A DNA stretch of 64,000 nt from Diplolepis rosae (GCA_030998225.1 JAPYXD010000754.1:3596001-3660000); one strand, 5' to 3'. Positions 33,820 through 45,625 are shown, counted from the first letter of the stretch. Numbers and translations are program-made. The notes: generated by a model not told the origin, from the sequence alone.

Positions 33820-36100
33820 GAATCGGAATCTAAGCAATATTATCAGAATTATATTGTTCTGTCGAAATCATTCGAAAAAATACCTCATTAAATATTCTTC
33901 AAATCACTATAATATAATCAAAATATTTTACTATAAATTCTTGAAAGGAAAGAAAATATGTAACTGTAAATTTGTTTCCTCAAAACGAAAATGAATAAAG
34001 AAAAAAATGTCGCACCATTCTTTGTTCTTTTCACAAATGAGTTAAATCTGAACTTAATAAAATTCTTTCGTTCAATGGATGCAATTATATATGTATTTAA
34101 TTTAAGATAATTTCTCAAAAAAGAATAAGGCTGCGATAATGATTGATTTTGTTCTTGATTAATTAATCCACAAAATTGATGTAACTTTGGTTTCCCATTT
34201 TGTGTGCTGGAAGATTACGTGTGTCTAATTCGCAAATTCTAAGGTATAAGGAGGTTTGCTGACAAACTAACCACATAGTAAAGCGTCGTAGATTACATCG
34301 TAATTATATCCGGGAATAACCTGTTTGATTACATTACCACGGCCCTCAGGTATCAACTATATTAAGTGAATTAATCGTCATGAATATCCAAAGTCTAACT
34401 TGAGATCTTTAAGGAGTTTAAACAAGAGGAAGATAGGGCAGAATTTAAGTTATTCAAACTTAACAAAATATCATTACTATTTGTAAGTATATATTTTTTG
34501 ACAATTTCTCTTTGAATAATATTTATTGCGGGTCAAAATTTGATGAACTTTTCCTAAGCCAAACCTTAAAAAAATTACAAGATCTCAATCAATAAAAGCT
34601 TATTTCCTATATTGAGTAATTTTTAAGACTTTATTCCAACAAATGAATCATAAAATGTTATTCTTTTCAGACATAACTATTTTTTATTATGACTTATAAA
34701 TGCCTTTAAGTATTAGAAAATGAGGACCTTGTGTTATACACTCAGAAAACTTTTTTTTTATATTCAACAAAAATTTTTTCAAGTCAAAATAAATTTGTTC
34801 GTTGCTATGGAGTCCAAAACACATTTGATTAATTAAAGCAAATTTCTTAGTTCATTTCCTCATTGAATCTAAATAAATCTTTAGCGTATTTAAAAGAATG
34901 ATTTTTGCATTGAAAAAAAACAATTATTATTCGAAAAACGACTTTGGTTAAATCTAAATAACATATTTTTCAATGGAACAAATAATTGAGATAGATTTTT
35001 TTTCAAATTCAAATTAGATACTTTTTAAAATAAGGTCGTTGTTCCAAAAATCAGGACATTAGAAAAAAAGTTGTTCTATGATTTCAAGACATTAAATGAT
35101 TTTATCAATCTTGTCTTATGAAAGGAATAAAATGATTTTTTATGAAAAAATTAAAAACTTATGAAAAGTGATACTTTTAATCATGTTTTTTGTAATAGAA
35201 TTTTTGCTAACTATCGTTTCTTACCAATTTTTTATCTCTAAATTAGAAAATTTCAAATTTTTTAAATTGATTGGGTTTTCATAAACTATGGTTTATTTTT
35301 TCGGAAAACATATTCTTTAAAACTTTACAATTTACAGTTTCGAAAGTAAAGTATTTAGTGGTCGAAATCGATAAAAGAATTTTATGAAAAGAAACATAAA
35401 GAAAGATAACCATATTGGACAAAATAAGTCCTTATATATTGAAATCCAATAATTTACTATGATTAAAGTGATAAAAATTAAAAAAATACTTTTTATCCTT
35501 TCAATTTTTCTTGATAAAATAATCACTTTTTCTAGAATGATGATCATAAAGCAATATTATCAAAATTTCTAAAACAGTGAAAATTCCGTTTTTTATAATC
35601 TACATTCTCTTTTTAATTTGATTTCAATAAGCTTCAAATTTACATTATCCATATTGAAGTATTTGTGGTCACTTATGAATCTTATTTAAAATTTAACTAA
35701 TTTCCAAAACTTTCCAGAAAATAGACTCATATTCTGTCTAATTATCGTGATTAAAAATTAAATAATTACCCTGAATTACACTCTTCTCAGGATTTGTTTA
35801 CTATTTAAATAAAATAAAAAATTCCTAACCTAAAAGCTTAATATTCTTGATACTCTCCATATGTAATTTGTTCTCTAAAATCTTGTCAAAAATCAGAAAA
35901 AATTTCTCTTGAAAATTAAAATTCTTTTCTAAAGATCATTTTTAGATTGAATATATTATACATTAACCCAAGAAAAGAAATTCCTTACTTCCATTTCGTC
36001 TAATGTCTTGGGGTTCTCAAAAATAATGAATGTTTCGCATGAAAAGAGAATTCGGTCAGGGAATTAATTTCAACGATCTATATAGATATTCGAGGATGTA
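33820..36100. other. AT-rich DNA with a decayed FB7-like copy
   Basis: 33820-34070 is the duplicate of 28195-28460. About 35030-35560 begins TAAGGTCGTTGTTCCAAAAA and follows the FB7/FB1 word order in strongly diverged form. No gene is recognised. Confidence 0.5.
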
Positions 36101-36104
36101 CTTA

Positions 36105-36326
36105 CAGTTCTGAACATTAATTGAACGATGGAAAATACTTTTTTCAAAACGAAATGATTAATTTTTTACCACAGTAAATTGAAATGTAGCCCTTGTTGCG
36201 TGATAGATTGTATATTTAAAGGGCAATAAATGTAAACTAAATAACTAAATATAAAACCAATATAAATAAATATAAATTTTGTTTTGAAAAAAAATGTTTT
36301 CATCGTTTAATTAATGTTCAGAACTG
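36105..36326. mobile_element. MITE with CAGTTCTGAACATTAATT ends
   Basis: CAGTTCTGAACATTAATT and AATTAATGTTCAGAACTG are exact inverses, the match continues for about 45 bp with few changes, and TA flanks both sides. Length is 222 bp; no ORF. Confidence 0.88.
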
Positions 36327-36329
36327 TAA

Positions 36330-37130
36330 GAAAATTATTTGAGGAAGCTTTTCTTAGATAGAAACGAGAAACCATGAAAAGAAATTTCACAAAATGATGT
36401 TTAAAATCGGAAATCTATGTTAAATCTTGCGGCTTTTGGTTTACTTGAATTTGTCCTATTAACGTAAAGGTACAAAACGAAATACAATAAAAAGAAAAAT
36501 GGGAAAGAATTGTTAAGAAGACGGATTTCGTGAAAAGTCTGGATCCAAGAGGCCAAGATAGTTAAAGAGTCGCGGTCGAAAAAGGGTCTGGATATTTTGT
36601 TTAATTGTGAGCCTCCAAACCACAATCATATTATTCGCCAGTAGAGGCCAGCACCTATTTACCTAACGAAGAAGCTAGAAAACGTAGAACCTCAAGTACT
36701 ATTCCAAAATATGAAGCTGACGATAGAGACAGACCTGGAAAAAATGAGAAGGAAAGACTGGCGACGATACGTTTCGTGGTAATTGGAAAGATGGTCTCAG
36801 AGAAAAGATGTCTGCACTGAAGGACCAGCTTTCGGACATCCTCATTAAAACTAGTTATTTAAAGAGACTACCAAAAGTTTTTAAAAATACGTCTACAAGA
36901 CATGATAAGTGTTTGAAAAATAATTAATAAGAGAACTGAGGTTATTCAACTTTCCAAAATAGTCAACACGGAAAGAAAAATATCTTTATAATTTATTATC
37001 AATATCCTTACCCTTAGCTTTAGAGAAAAATATCATAGGGATTACTATCTACATTTTTCCCATTACAATAGAGAATGTATATAAATATAATTATAAATAT
37101 TTTAAGGATTACCATTTGTATTATACTCCC
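36330..37130. other. No gene recognised
   Basis: 36600-36850 is less AT-rich, with short frames only. Confidence 0.35.
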
Positions 37131-37595
37131 CAATGGGAAATTTTAGATTGGGCCAATAGTGGACCAATCTTGGTTACCAATCGTCTAAGATTGGACCATT
37201 ATTGACCGCCAATATTAAACCAATGATGAAAATGGTCTGGGATGATAAGGTCGTTCTCAGGGCTTGGCCTGCCAGATTTGGTCCAGGAATTGGCCAAGAC
37301 TGCTTCGTGGTGTCAAAAGATTAGGGAAGTCTTGGCTATCAGTACTGGACCAATATTTGCTATTATTATTTATATTGGTAAAAATAAATTCCCAATTTGG
37401 TCAAATGTTGGTAACTCAAGCCTCGAACCAGTCTTGGCTAATACTTGGACCAAATCTGGCAGACCAAGCCTTGGCAACGACGTTATTATCTCAGACTTTT
37501 CCCATCCTTGGGCCAATATTGACTGCGATCATTGGTCCAATAGGCACCCAATTACATATTTAATTTGGCAATTTCCGACTATCACTACAATGCAG
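37130..37595. mobile_element. Palindromic element made of TTGGTCCAATA words
   Basis: Words such as GGGCCAATAGTGGACCAAT, TTGGCCAAGACTG and ATTGGTCCAATAGG recur in both orientations, and the left end GGGCCAATAGTGG is roughly inverse to the right end. The overlapping plus-strand frames of 119 and 99 codons are by-products of the repeat. Confidence 0.6.
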
Positions 37596-38189
37596 ATATA
37601 AGGTGTGCCATTTATTTGTGACTCGCTTATTCATTAAATAAAATGAAAATGCGTAAATTTTTTTACTTCTTTTGTCAATTTACAATTTATTCAGTTTATG
37701 GAAATCACTTGTTGCAACATTTCAGTCGATATTTTACGAATTTCTCTACGAATGTTGGTTTTGAGAGCACGAAAAAACTGTGGCTTCTTGATATGTAACT
37801 GGCAGGTCACGAGTGTCTTCGGAAAAATACAATTCGATAAGGTTCTCCTCATTAATACCACACCCTAAAGTCACTTCTTGATCATAAAAATGTTCTTCAT
37901 GTATTATTTAAGGGTTTTATTCAGTGTAGTATCTATATTTCTGTGAATTTTCCGCGCCAGACGATGAGAAATGATCCTCATCCGTCATGATGATTGAGTG
38001 CCAAAAGCATCATCAGCAGTAGCCTGTTCGATGAGAGAATTTTGCATATGCCAAACGTTTTTTGTGATTAGCTGGCAATAATATTTGTGTACTAAGTATT
38101 CTGTAGGGATATAACACATCACTCAATAAGTTTGTGTAATGACTAATGAAACAACAACGTTTTGGCATAATTCAACTTTATTCATCAAC

Positions 38190-38424
38190 ATAGTCTCCTT
38201 CAAGAGTGATACATTCATTTCAACGCTTTTCTAACAATTCGATGTCTTTTTTGTAGCACGATTTACCTTTGGCCTCAAAATACGCTTCAGTTTCGGCAAT
38301 CACTTCTTCGTTGGAGCCAAATCTCTTGCCCTGGAGCATCATTTTTAAGTCTGCTAACAGTTAGTAGTCGCTAGGAGCCAGATCCGGAATTTTTCCATTG
38401 TTGCGATCGACTTGTGACCCGATG
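38190..38424 (-). pseudogene. Mariner A1 transposase, C-terminal part
   Basis: Read on the minus strand it gives PDLAPSDY, then a stop, then LLADLKMMLQGKRFGSNEEV, EAYFEAKGKSCYKKDIE and LEGDYVDE, the usual C-terminus of a mariner transposase with the third catalytic Asp in PSDY. At least two stops break it. Confidence 0.85.
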
Positions 38425-38542
38425 TACGAGGTCTGTTAAAAAAATAAGGTGAATTTTCAAATTTCGCGGGTTATGTACATTCGATTTCCGATCTTTTTTT
38501 TCCTATGTTGGCACACTTGTCCCGAATGTATGTTCACAGTTT

Positions 38543-39655
38543 TGTCACGTCCCGTGACCTTCGCTATTTATTTATTTCATAATACCAAAATATGTCAAAT
38601 TAATAAAAAGATTTTAACATAAAACATGCATAAGCAACAGCTATTAAAAAGTATTGATTAAACGAAAATTGAATGTAAGAAAATAAAATTGTAATAGAAA
38701 GAGAGATAGTAGTGAACTTATAAATAGAAAACATCATAAACTCTTAACTACCCGTTAACAGGGGAACCCCATCGGAATGTTCTAAGTACACAAGAATATC
38801 GACAGGCGCAGCAAAGTATAGAAATTAAAAAATGAATCATCTCAAGAAGAAGGAACGTCAGGGAAACGAGAATAAGAAAAACGAAGCCTCCCTTTTTTTC
38901 TTCAGTAAAGAAAAATGGCAACCCAAAGGAAAAGAAGCCAGCTCAGCCACGTGCCAAGGTCAGGCCAACATCAGAAGAATATTAGCAGGGCAAATTAAAC
39001 ATAGGCAGTATCGACAAAAAAATATAAAACCCATTAGTCAGCACCTAGAAGTTCCATGTCAGTATCGATCGAAAAAATGGCGAACATAGCCAGTATCGAC
39101 CAAGAAATAGTGCATAAAAGTACCTGCGAATCTGCGAATCTGCGAATCTTCAGTTGCCGTTGGTCTATCTTCAGAAACGGAACTCCTCTCAAAAAGTACA
39201 GAGTTGCCGTCGGACCATCTTAAATTTGAAAACTTTTCTTCGAAGTAACCCCGGTTAACTCATTCCATCTTTTGTCAGTGTCTTCCTCATTAACTTAAAA
39301 TTACATCGAAATTAAATTTAGTGCAAGATTGTTGTAAGTTAAAAAGTGGAACCTGTGAACGGTTCTTATATTGAAGAGTGTCTACGATTTGATTCCACAG
39401 AAGCCACATCGTATATATTGAAAGGTGCATCTAAACTCACCCTTTGGGATCATCAGTAGTCCAGCCCGAAATAGATTTGAGGATTTGGTGCCTACCTGTC
39501 AGAGATAATTGTAAATTCAGTAAATTTCGAGTTTTATTTCAGTTAGCTACCCTCATCCCAGTTTCGGTTTAGAAATCCTCTGGCTTTCTTTACCGATCTA
39601 AAACGAGGGAAAATAAAATATATTATTGAAGGAAGGTAGGTCTCAGGGCGTCACA
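38543..39655 (+). mobile_element. Probable solo LTR (1113 bp) inside mariner B1
   Basis: It begins TGTCACGTCCCGTGACC and ends GGGCGTCACA, the TG..CA form of an LTR, and is flanked by a GTTT duplication (38539-38542, 39656-39659). Removing it and one GTTT gives continuous mariner sequence (TTCACAGTTTCAGCAATATA). TATAAATAG near 38718 and AATAAA near 39612 fit promoter and poly(A) signals. No internal region is present, so recombination between two LTRs is inferred. Strand follows these signals; Gypsy-type origin is likely but unproved. Confidence 0.72.
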
Positions 39656-39749
39656 GTTTCAGCAATATAGCATTTTTTGTTTGCTTGTGAGAGACATAAA
39701 GGTTAGAAGTGTTTTGCGTGTGTTGGCGATTTTCTGTTGTCGAAAAAAA

Positions 39750-40440
39750 TGGATCAAAGAATATGCATCAAATTTTGTGTAAAAAATGGAATGAAGTGCT
39801 CAAAAACACTTGAAATGTTGAAAGTGGTATACGGTGAGTGTACTGTAAGTCAAAAAAGTGTTTACAGGTAGTACAAGCTCTTCACAGAAGGTCGAGAAGA
39901 GGCGAATAACAACGCTCGCCCTGGACGGCCCAGCACGTCAAGTTCGGTCGAATGTCAAGGTTTTGCTCACTGTTTTCTTTGATTATCATGACGTAGTGCA
40001 TCAGGAGTTTTTACCACAAGGTCGTACGGTTAATAAGGAGTATTACCTTGAAGTTATGCGCCGTTTGCGTGAAGCAACACGAAAGAAACGCCCGGAATTG
40101 TAGAAAAACAATTCATGGCTTTTGCAACACGATAACGCACCTGCTCATTCGTCATTGCTTGTTCGTATTTTTTTGGCCAAAAACAACACCGTAATCATGC
40201 CTCAAGCAACCATATTCACCAGATTTAGCCCCCTGTGAATTTTTCCTGTTCTCAAGATTGAAGAGACCCATGAAAGGACGGCGTATTGCCACGATTGAGG
40301 AAATAAAAACCAAATCGCTGAGAGAGCTTAAGGACATTCAAAAAGTGAATATCAGAAGTGCTTCGAGGATTGGAAAAACGCTGGTACAAGTGTATTATAT
40401 CTGAGGGGGGTTACTTTGAAGGGAACAACATAGAAATTCA
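39750..40440 (+). pseudogene. Mariner B1 transposase remnant
   Basis: From the ATG near 39750 it reads MDQRICIKFCVKNGMKCSKT, the first helix-turn-helix. A deletion then joins it to the catalytic half: VHQEFLPQGRTVNKEYY, WLLQHDNAPAHSSLLVR (second Asp), then a frameshifted SPDLAPCEFFL-like stretch and KCFEDWKNAG at the end. In the third site the expected Asp codon reads GAA (Glu). Several stops and frameshifts; inactive. Confidence 0.85.
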
Positions 40441-40501
40441 TGAATAAATTAATATTTTTCGAAAAAAATGAAAATTCACCTTATTTTTTTAACAGACCTT
40501 G

Positions 40502-41220
40502 TATTGTCTTGGTGAAAGAGCTCTTTTTCCTTCTTCATTTGGGTTCGTTTTTTCGTAATAATATTCGCTATTTATGGTTCTTCCTTTCTCAAGGTAACCG
40601 ATGAATAAAATACCGTGCGCATCCCAAAACACGGAGGCCAAAACCTTACCAGTTGACATTTGCGTTTTTGGTCGCTTTGGATGATTTTGACCCTTTGCTG
40701 TCCACTGAGCTGATTGCTGATTTGACACTGGAGTGTAGTGATGGATCCATGTTTCATACATTGTCACATACCGCATGAAAAACTCCTTTTAGTTGCGCTG
40801 AAACAGCTCCAAACAGCGTTGTTGTTTTTGATCGATTGTGAGCAAACGCGGTACCCATTTCAAACAGAGCTTTCGCATGTTCAAATGTTCATGCAAAAAG
40901 GTGAATACACTGCCTTTTGATATCTTCAAGGTTTCATCTATCTCACGCAACTTCAATTTACGATCAGCCAAAACCATTTTGTGGACTTTTCTTATGTTTT
41001 TTGGAAGAACTGCTCAATTTGAACGACCAGAACGTTAAGCATCTTCTATGTTTCTAGGTCCACGTTTAAAATCAGTAAACCACTTCTCTACCATTTGTCT
41101 CGATGGGGCAGAGTCTGGATAACACTTGCCAAGCCATTGCTTTGGTTGAACGGTATTTTTTACCATTAAAAAGCAATGCTTTATCAACACACGAAATTCA
41201 GATTTTTACATTTTTTTGAA
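40502..41220 (-). pseudogene. Mariner A1 transposase, N-terminal and middle part
   Basis: The minus strand reads a diverged start near 41215, then ADRKLKLREIDETLKISKGS, LHEHLNMRKLCLKWVPRLLT, YVTMYETWIHHYTPVSN and FWDAHGILFIGYLEKGRT before mariner B1 cuts in. Frameshifts separate the parts. In the first catalytic block the usual TGDE is replaced by TMYE. Confidence 0.85.
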
Positions 41221-41499
41221 AATTACAAAAGTGGCGTCACTAAATTAATTTCTTCTTAGAAGGTGTCGATCTTGACTCGGATTTCGCACGAAATTCACGA
41301 TGAGCTTTCACAATTGAGTAATTCTTTTCAATATAAAGATCTACTATTTGAGCGCGTTCTAATGGTATATACTGTTCCATGCTGTTAATTTCCATTGACT
41401 GAAGTTCCGTTTGATGCATACAATAAGTCTATCCGACAGTAAATGTCAAAATGACAGAGTAACTCAATGGGTCATAAATAGATGGCACACTCTATAGTA

Positions 41500-43725
41500 A
41501 CCCATACAATATCTTATTCTTAGAACAGGGATAAGCATATTGACAGTAATTAGTAGCATGTTCCTTATTCTTTGTTAAAATACAAAGGTGATATTTGTCA
41601 AGTATAATCCTTTACTATAAATGCCATGTTTCGAAGTTTTAGACACGTGCTTTTAGTTACTTGCTTGTGGCGATCGAGCAGAGCAAACAAGTTCTGACAT
41701 TTTCTGAACAATTCATAAAATTGAAGTTTGAGCTGTTATAAAGTACTTTGTTTTGAAGGGTTCAACCCCGACGGAAATGAATAGAGTGAGATTTCACTTT
41801 AAAAGATTCTTCCTCTTTGTTTTCAACGGTAAAAAAGTGGAATGCTAAATTTAAACAGAAAGTTCGGTACTTATTTTTACAATTTGATTTTTCACTAGAT
41901 TTTACAAGTTCAGTTCAATTTACAGACTTTCTATGAGTTTCACTTAGCCTACAGAAAAATGGGAGATAGGTGAAATGAACAGAAGATCTGTTGATTAAGC
42001 AGAACTTGTTGTAAAATTTACTGAAATATCAAGTTGTAAAAACAAGTGCCAAACTTTCTGTAAATTTTACGAATCTTTTTTCTGCGTGTGAGAGTGTTAA
42101 AAGTTTGAACGTTCTTGGTTAAAATGTATTGAATCACAAGTTGACGACGTTGAAAAATGAAAATAAATTATATTTGTCTCAACTTTGAGATGTTTGAACT
42201 ACCTCAATTCATTTTAATTCAATTTTTTCGTGTATTCTTTTAAAAATTGTTTTTTGTTAAATTCATTCACAGTTTTGTTTTATTGGAACAGAGTGAAGTA
42301 TAATGCATTATCACTGTTGTAGTGTATTACAATTAATCATAAAGTGTTATTTTTTAACCTAATATAATATTCGAATCAATTTGAATAAATGTTGGATTAA
42401 CTATATTTTACAACTACATTGAATGGAAATTTTATCTTCGCAATCACTTGACCCAAGACCATACGCAGCAATGATTTTATATGTAAAAATCTGTTTTTTG
42501 CATTAAAATCGAAAGAATGAAATTGAGGACAGGTTTTTCAAAATGTATCGAATTCTCTCTTGAAGGGGCGACGCAATAATTTATAAAAATTAGTTGTACT
42601 CAAATAGAAAACCTTAATAAATACAATTTCTAACTAAAAATTTCTGATTAAAAATCGACTAACACCCCAAAACTAAATTATTTTTAAATAAAAAATCAAA
42701 TTATTGTCTCAAAAATTTGCTAGTATAAACTATAGATTAGAGAAATTGTACTTCGTGATTATAAAGTCAGTTACCATCAGTTGTTATTTTTTGAAATACA
42801 GAAGCTTTGGTCGTAAAATGAAATCGGTTAACGTAGCGAAAGACACATTTGCCAATTCCCTCCCCCATCTCGTTCTTCGTTTCCTCTTTAGCCCCGCGTT
42901 TCCGGTGTAGCTCTACCCAAACGACCGATACAGCAACGAGAGTTTATGGTCGTAATACAATCTTGCGTTATCAGGAAGCCACGACTGACCAATAAAGCCG
43001 ACAAACGTGCGAATGCAGTGCAGATCTTATCTGTTGTCCTCTGTTTCCATTTGAACCGATTTCGCGATAGGTAGTGTAGGTATCCACTAGCTACCTTTAC
43101 CTGGCTAACGGACTAACCTATTCATCCGGTTTAACTGTGTGGTACTACTTGAATGTTTTCCTACGGGCAATGGATTTCAACGAATCTTCCTTTCCCCTTC
43201 ACCACCACCTCTTTACACTTTACTTAAGTAATTTCAGATTGGCGTGTTAATGACTGTTTTGTATTCATTGCAGGGGCTCCAGGTAGACCCAAATCTTACG
43301 CTTCGTTATTCTAATAGTATCCACATTTTTAACCATGAAGATCACACTTTAATCACATTTATGCCGTCCTGAGAAAAATCGTACAAGCGTGAGAAGAAAC
43401 AGAAAAGAACAAAAATCAGCAACCCCAAAAACAGGTTAAATATACGATTATAATATTATTATACCAATTTCAATAGCTGGAAATAGGTTACTCAAAGTAA
43501 TCAGTAAGGATTTTCACCTATAATCAGCAAAACGAAAACTCATTGATTAAAATCTCCAGATTACTTTAACAAATACTTCCTTGGTATAAAACAAATTTTA
43601 AAGATAAAATTGCTTTTGAATAAATCACTTTGAGAAAAAATATGAAATTTTTTTTATCTTCATTTGAATTTGAAGTATACAATACACTCTCATCAAATGT
43701 CCACTTGAAAGGGATACAAGGAAGG
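41500..43725. other. Mostly unassigned; GC-richer at 42830-43320
   Basis: 41500-42820 is AT-rich with no recognised frame. 42830-43320 is clearly less AT-rich and could be regulatory or coding; a candidate exon at 43274 is listed separately. 43440-43560 carries decayed MITE-CT words. Confidence 0.4.
43274..43372 (+). CDS. Candidate terminal exon, unidentified gene
   Basis: A pyrimidine-rich acceptor (TTTTGTATTCATTGCAG) is followed by 32 codons and a TGA; the peptide starts GLQVDPNLTLRYSNSIHIFN. It lies at the edge of a GC-richer stretch. No upstream exon could be matched in phase and the protein is not recognised, so this could be chance. Confidence 0.22.
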   Translation, partial: GLQVDPNLTLRYSNSIHIFNHEDHTLITFMPS

Positions 43726-43827
43726 CACGCATCACTCAATAAGTTCGTAGGATGACTAATGAAACAACAAAGTTTTGGCAAAATTCGACTTTATTCATCA
43801 ACATAGTCTTCTTCAAGAGTGATACTA

Positions 43828-44741
43828 CTGTGGGCAAAAACTAAGGTGAATTTTTAATTAAAACTTCGCGGGCTAACCGATTCGGGCAAACTCTTTTATT
43901 TTTTTGTTTGGTCCTACTATTACTGACATCTGTGCCAAATTTTATGTCAATGTCATCATTTGTTACATAGTTACGCTTGTGTTTTCTAAACGACTAAAAG
44001 TGATTTTTTCGATTTTTACAATGTCTGAATTTGTTGAGCAAAGAAGTGCCATTAAATTTTGTTTGCGGAGTAAAATTTCAGTTGCGGAAACGTTCAGAAT
44101 GTTGCAGAAGGCCTTCGGTGATTGACCATGTCGCAGAAAAATGATTATAAGTGGTACAAAGACTTCAAAAAAGGCAGAGAACGTGCTGATGACTTGGAAC
44201 GCCTCAGACGACCATCAACATCAACTGAGAGGAACACGTCAATCAAATCAAAGAATTAGTACAAAAAAATCTTCGATTGACAATTAGAGACCTTGCTGAC
44301 ACTATTGGCATTTCAAGAGGATCACTCAACACCGTTTCAAAAGATATTTTGGGCAGATAACTCGTGGTTTTTGCATCACGATAATGCGCTGTCGCACACT
44401 GCACTCGTTCTTCGTGACCATTTCACCAAAAACTCAACGCATATCGTTCCACAACAACCATATTCGCCTGATTTGGCTTCGTATGACTTCTGGATATCCC
44501 CTAAACTCAAAAGACCACTCCGAGGATGCCGTTTTGACACGATTGAAGAGATACAAACCGAATCGAAGAAGGCTTTGAAGGCAATTTCGGAAATCGAATT
44601 TAACAAGTGTTTCGACGATTGGAAGAAACGTTAGTATAAGTGCATTATGTCGGGAGGGGATTACTTTGAAGGGGATGAAATTGATTTGGATAAAGAAATC
44701 AAGATTTTTCATTCTATAACAAAATTCACCTCAGTTTTTGC
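43828..44741 (+). mobile_element. Mariner B-type element, copy 2, inserted in mariner A2
   Basis: CTGTGGGCAAAAACTAAGGT starts the copy and ACCTCAGTTTTTGC ends it, slightly truncated against the fuller end at 58273. The plus-strand gene starts MSEFVEQRSAIKFCLRSKIS (44021). Frameshifted RPSTSTE and DLADTIGISRGSLNTVSK blocks follow. It then jumps to WFLHHDNALSHTALVLRDHF and DLASYDFW, with KCFDDWKKR at the end. The segment between SLNTVSK and WFLHHDN, which holds the first catalytic Asp, is deleted. Confidence 0.85.
44021..44634 (+). pseudogene. Mariner B2 transposase remnant
   Basis: It has two helix-turn-helix halves in different frames, then an intact 113-codon catalytic part that keeps HDNA (second Asp) and SYDFW (third Asp). 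The first Asp region is lost by the same deletion as in the copy at 57728. Confidence 0.85.
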
Positions 44742-45073
44742 TTTTCCATGGCTTTTCCAACATTTCAATGCCTTTTTTGTAGAACGATTTATCTTTGGCC
44801 TCAAAATACGCTTCAGTTTCGGCAATCACTTTTCCATTCGAGCCAAATCTCTTTCCGTGGAGCATTATTTTTAAGTCTGCTAACAGGTAGTAGCCGCTGG
44901 GACCCAGATCCGGAGAATACGGTGGATGGGGAAGCAATTCAAAGTGCAATTTTGCCATTTTTGCGATCGATTTGTAACACTGTGCATTGTCTTGGTGAAA
45001 GAGCACTTTTTTCTTCTTCATTTAGGATCGTTTTTTAGGAATTTCTTCCTTTAAACACACCAATAATGCCATA

Positions 45074-45625
45074 CATCACGTGTACAAATAAGTTTCCGCC
45101 GTTTTTTATCAAAAATTGGGCATTTTTTGTGAACGAACGGAACCTTATGTTTTATTCGAAGTATTGTCCATCGTATTGTTCTTCTTGCATTTGGCCCGAA
45201 TCTTGATCGAATAATGCTTCCAATTCTGCGTCTTCGTATACTTTTGGCCTTCCGCTACGTTCTTTGTCTTCGACGTAAAATTCACCGTTCTTAAACATTT
45301 GAAACCACTCACGACAACTTCTCTCACTTAAGGCAGCCTCACCATATGTTTCTACAAGCAATCGATGCACATCAACTGCAGTTTTCTTCGAATTGAAGAA
45401 GTAAATCAAAAGTTCCCGCAAATGACGCTTATTCGGCTCAAAACTCAACATTTTTGTACAGAAAAGAATATATTATACTGATAAAAATTCACTAATATTT
45501 CAAGTTTATGTTATTAACAGATGTTCAACCTTACGACAGTGACGTTTTACATCTGTCAATTTCAACCAAAATTTACTGGTGACGCTAACTATTGTCAAAC
45601 GGCGGAAACTTATTTGTACACCTGA
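45074..45625 (-). mobile_element. Mariner C, internally deleted (about 550 bp)
   Basis: Its ends CACGTGTACAAATAAGTTTC and GAAACTTATTTGTACACC are inverted; the right end is followed by TA at 45626. TTTCCGCCGTTTT follows inward on both sides. The right flank returns to mariner A2 sequence (AATATTCGCTATTGATGG). It encodes the 99-codon ORF described below. Confidence 0.88.
45152..45451 (-). CDS. 99-residue mariner HTH protein, catalytic domain deleted
   Basis: It starts MLSFEPNKRHLRELLIYFFN. The first 70 residues are the N-terminal helix-turn-helix of a mauritiana-type mariner transposase (VHRLLVETYGEAALSERSC, EWFQMFKNGEFYVEDKERSG). After YEDAELEALFDQ the frame jumps to the far C-terminus and ends EEQYDGQYFE. 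All three catalytic Asp residues are gone, yet the frame is open from ATG to stop. Such a protein could still bind the element's ends; whether it is expressed is unknown. The start is the usual family ATG. Confidence 0.7.
   Translation of the reverse strand: MLSFEPNKRHLRELLIYFFNSKKTAVDVHRLLVETYGEAALSERSCREWFQMFKNGEFYVEDKERSGRPKVYEDAELEALFDQDSGQMQEEQYDGQYFE

Larger units (their letters stand above)
38427..40501 (+). mobile_element. Mariner B, copy 1, inserted in mariner A1
   Basis: CGAGGTCTGTTAAAAAAATA at the left and its near-exact inverse ending AACAGACCTTG at the right are flanked by TA (38425-38426, 40502-40503). Removing it restores the mariner A sequence GATGTATTGTCTTGG. About 1.1 kb of its length is a solo LTR; the mariner itself is about 960 bp with a plus-strand gene. 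Confidence 0.92.
38118..41244 (-). mobile_element. Mariner A, copy 1, inserted in D
   Basis: The same element is present at 43731-46310. Both copies share the outer limits ATCACTCAATAAGTT at the left and GCGTCACTAAA at the right, but these do not form a clear terminal repeat, so one true end may be missing. The transposase runs on the minus strand from about 41215 to 38190 and is split by a second mariner at 38427-40501. Confidence 0.75.
37601..41492 (-). mobile_element. Tc1/mariner-type element D, host of a four-level nest
   Basis: The ends AGGTGTGCCATTTATTTGTG and its inverse CATAAATAGATGGCACACTC are flanked by TA at 37599 and 41493. The minus-strand gene survives in two parts. The N-terminal helix-turn-helix (MEQYIPLERAQIVDLYIEKN) starts near 41395. 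A decayed middle near 37700-38090 reads HEEHFYDQEVTLGCGI followed by LIELYFSEDT, resembling the common insect type with a WCG and GPYFFE region. It is interrupted by a mariner at 38118-41244. Confidence 0.8.

Noticed and set aside
36098..36110. Minus-strand donor GTAAGTACATCC
   Set aside because: It lies at the end of a MITE whose other end carries the same GTAAG text; it is part of the flank and terminal repeat.
37242..37601. Overlapping 119- and 99-codon frames
   Set aside because: Both are produced by the repeated TTGGTCC words of a palindromic element.
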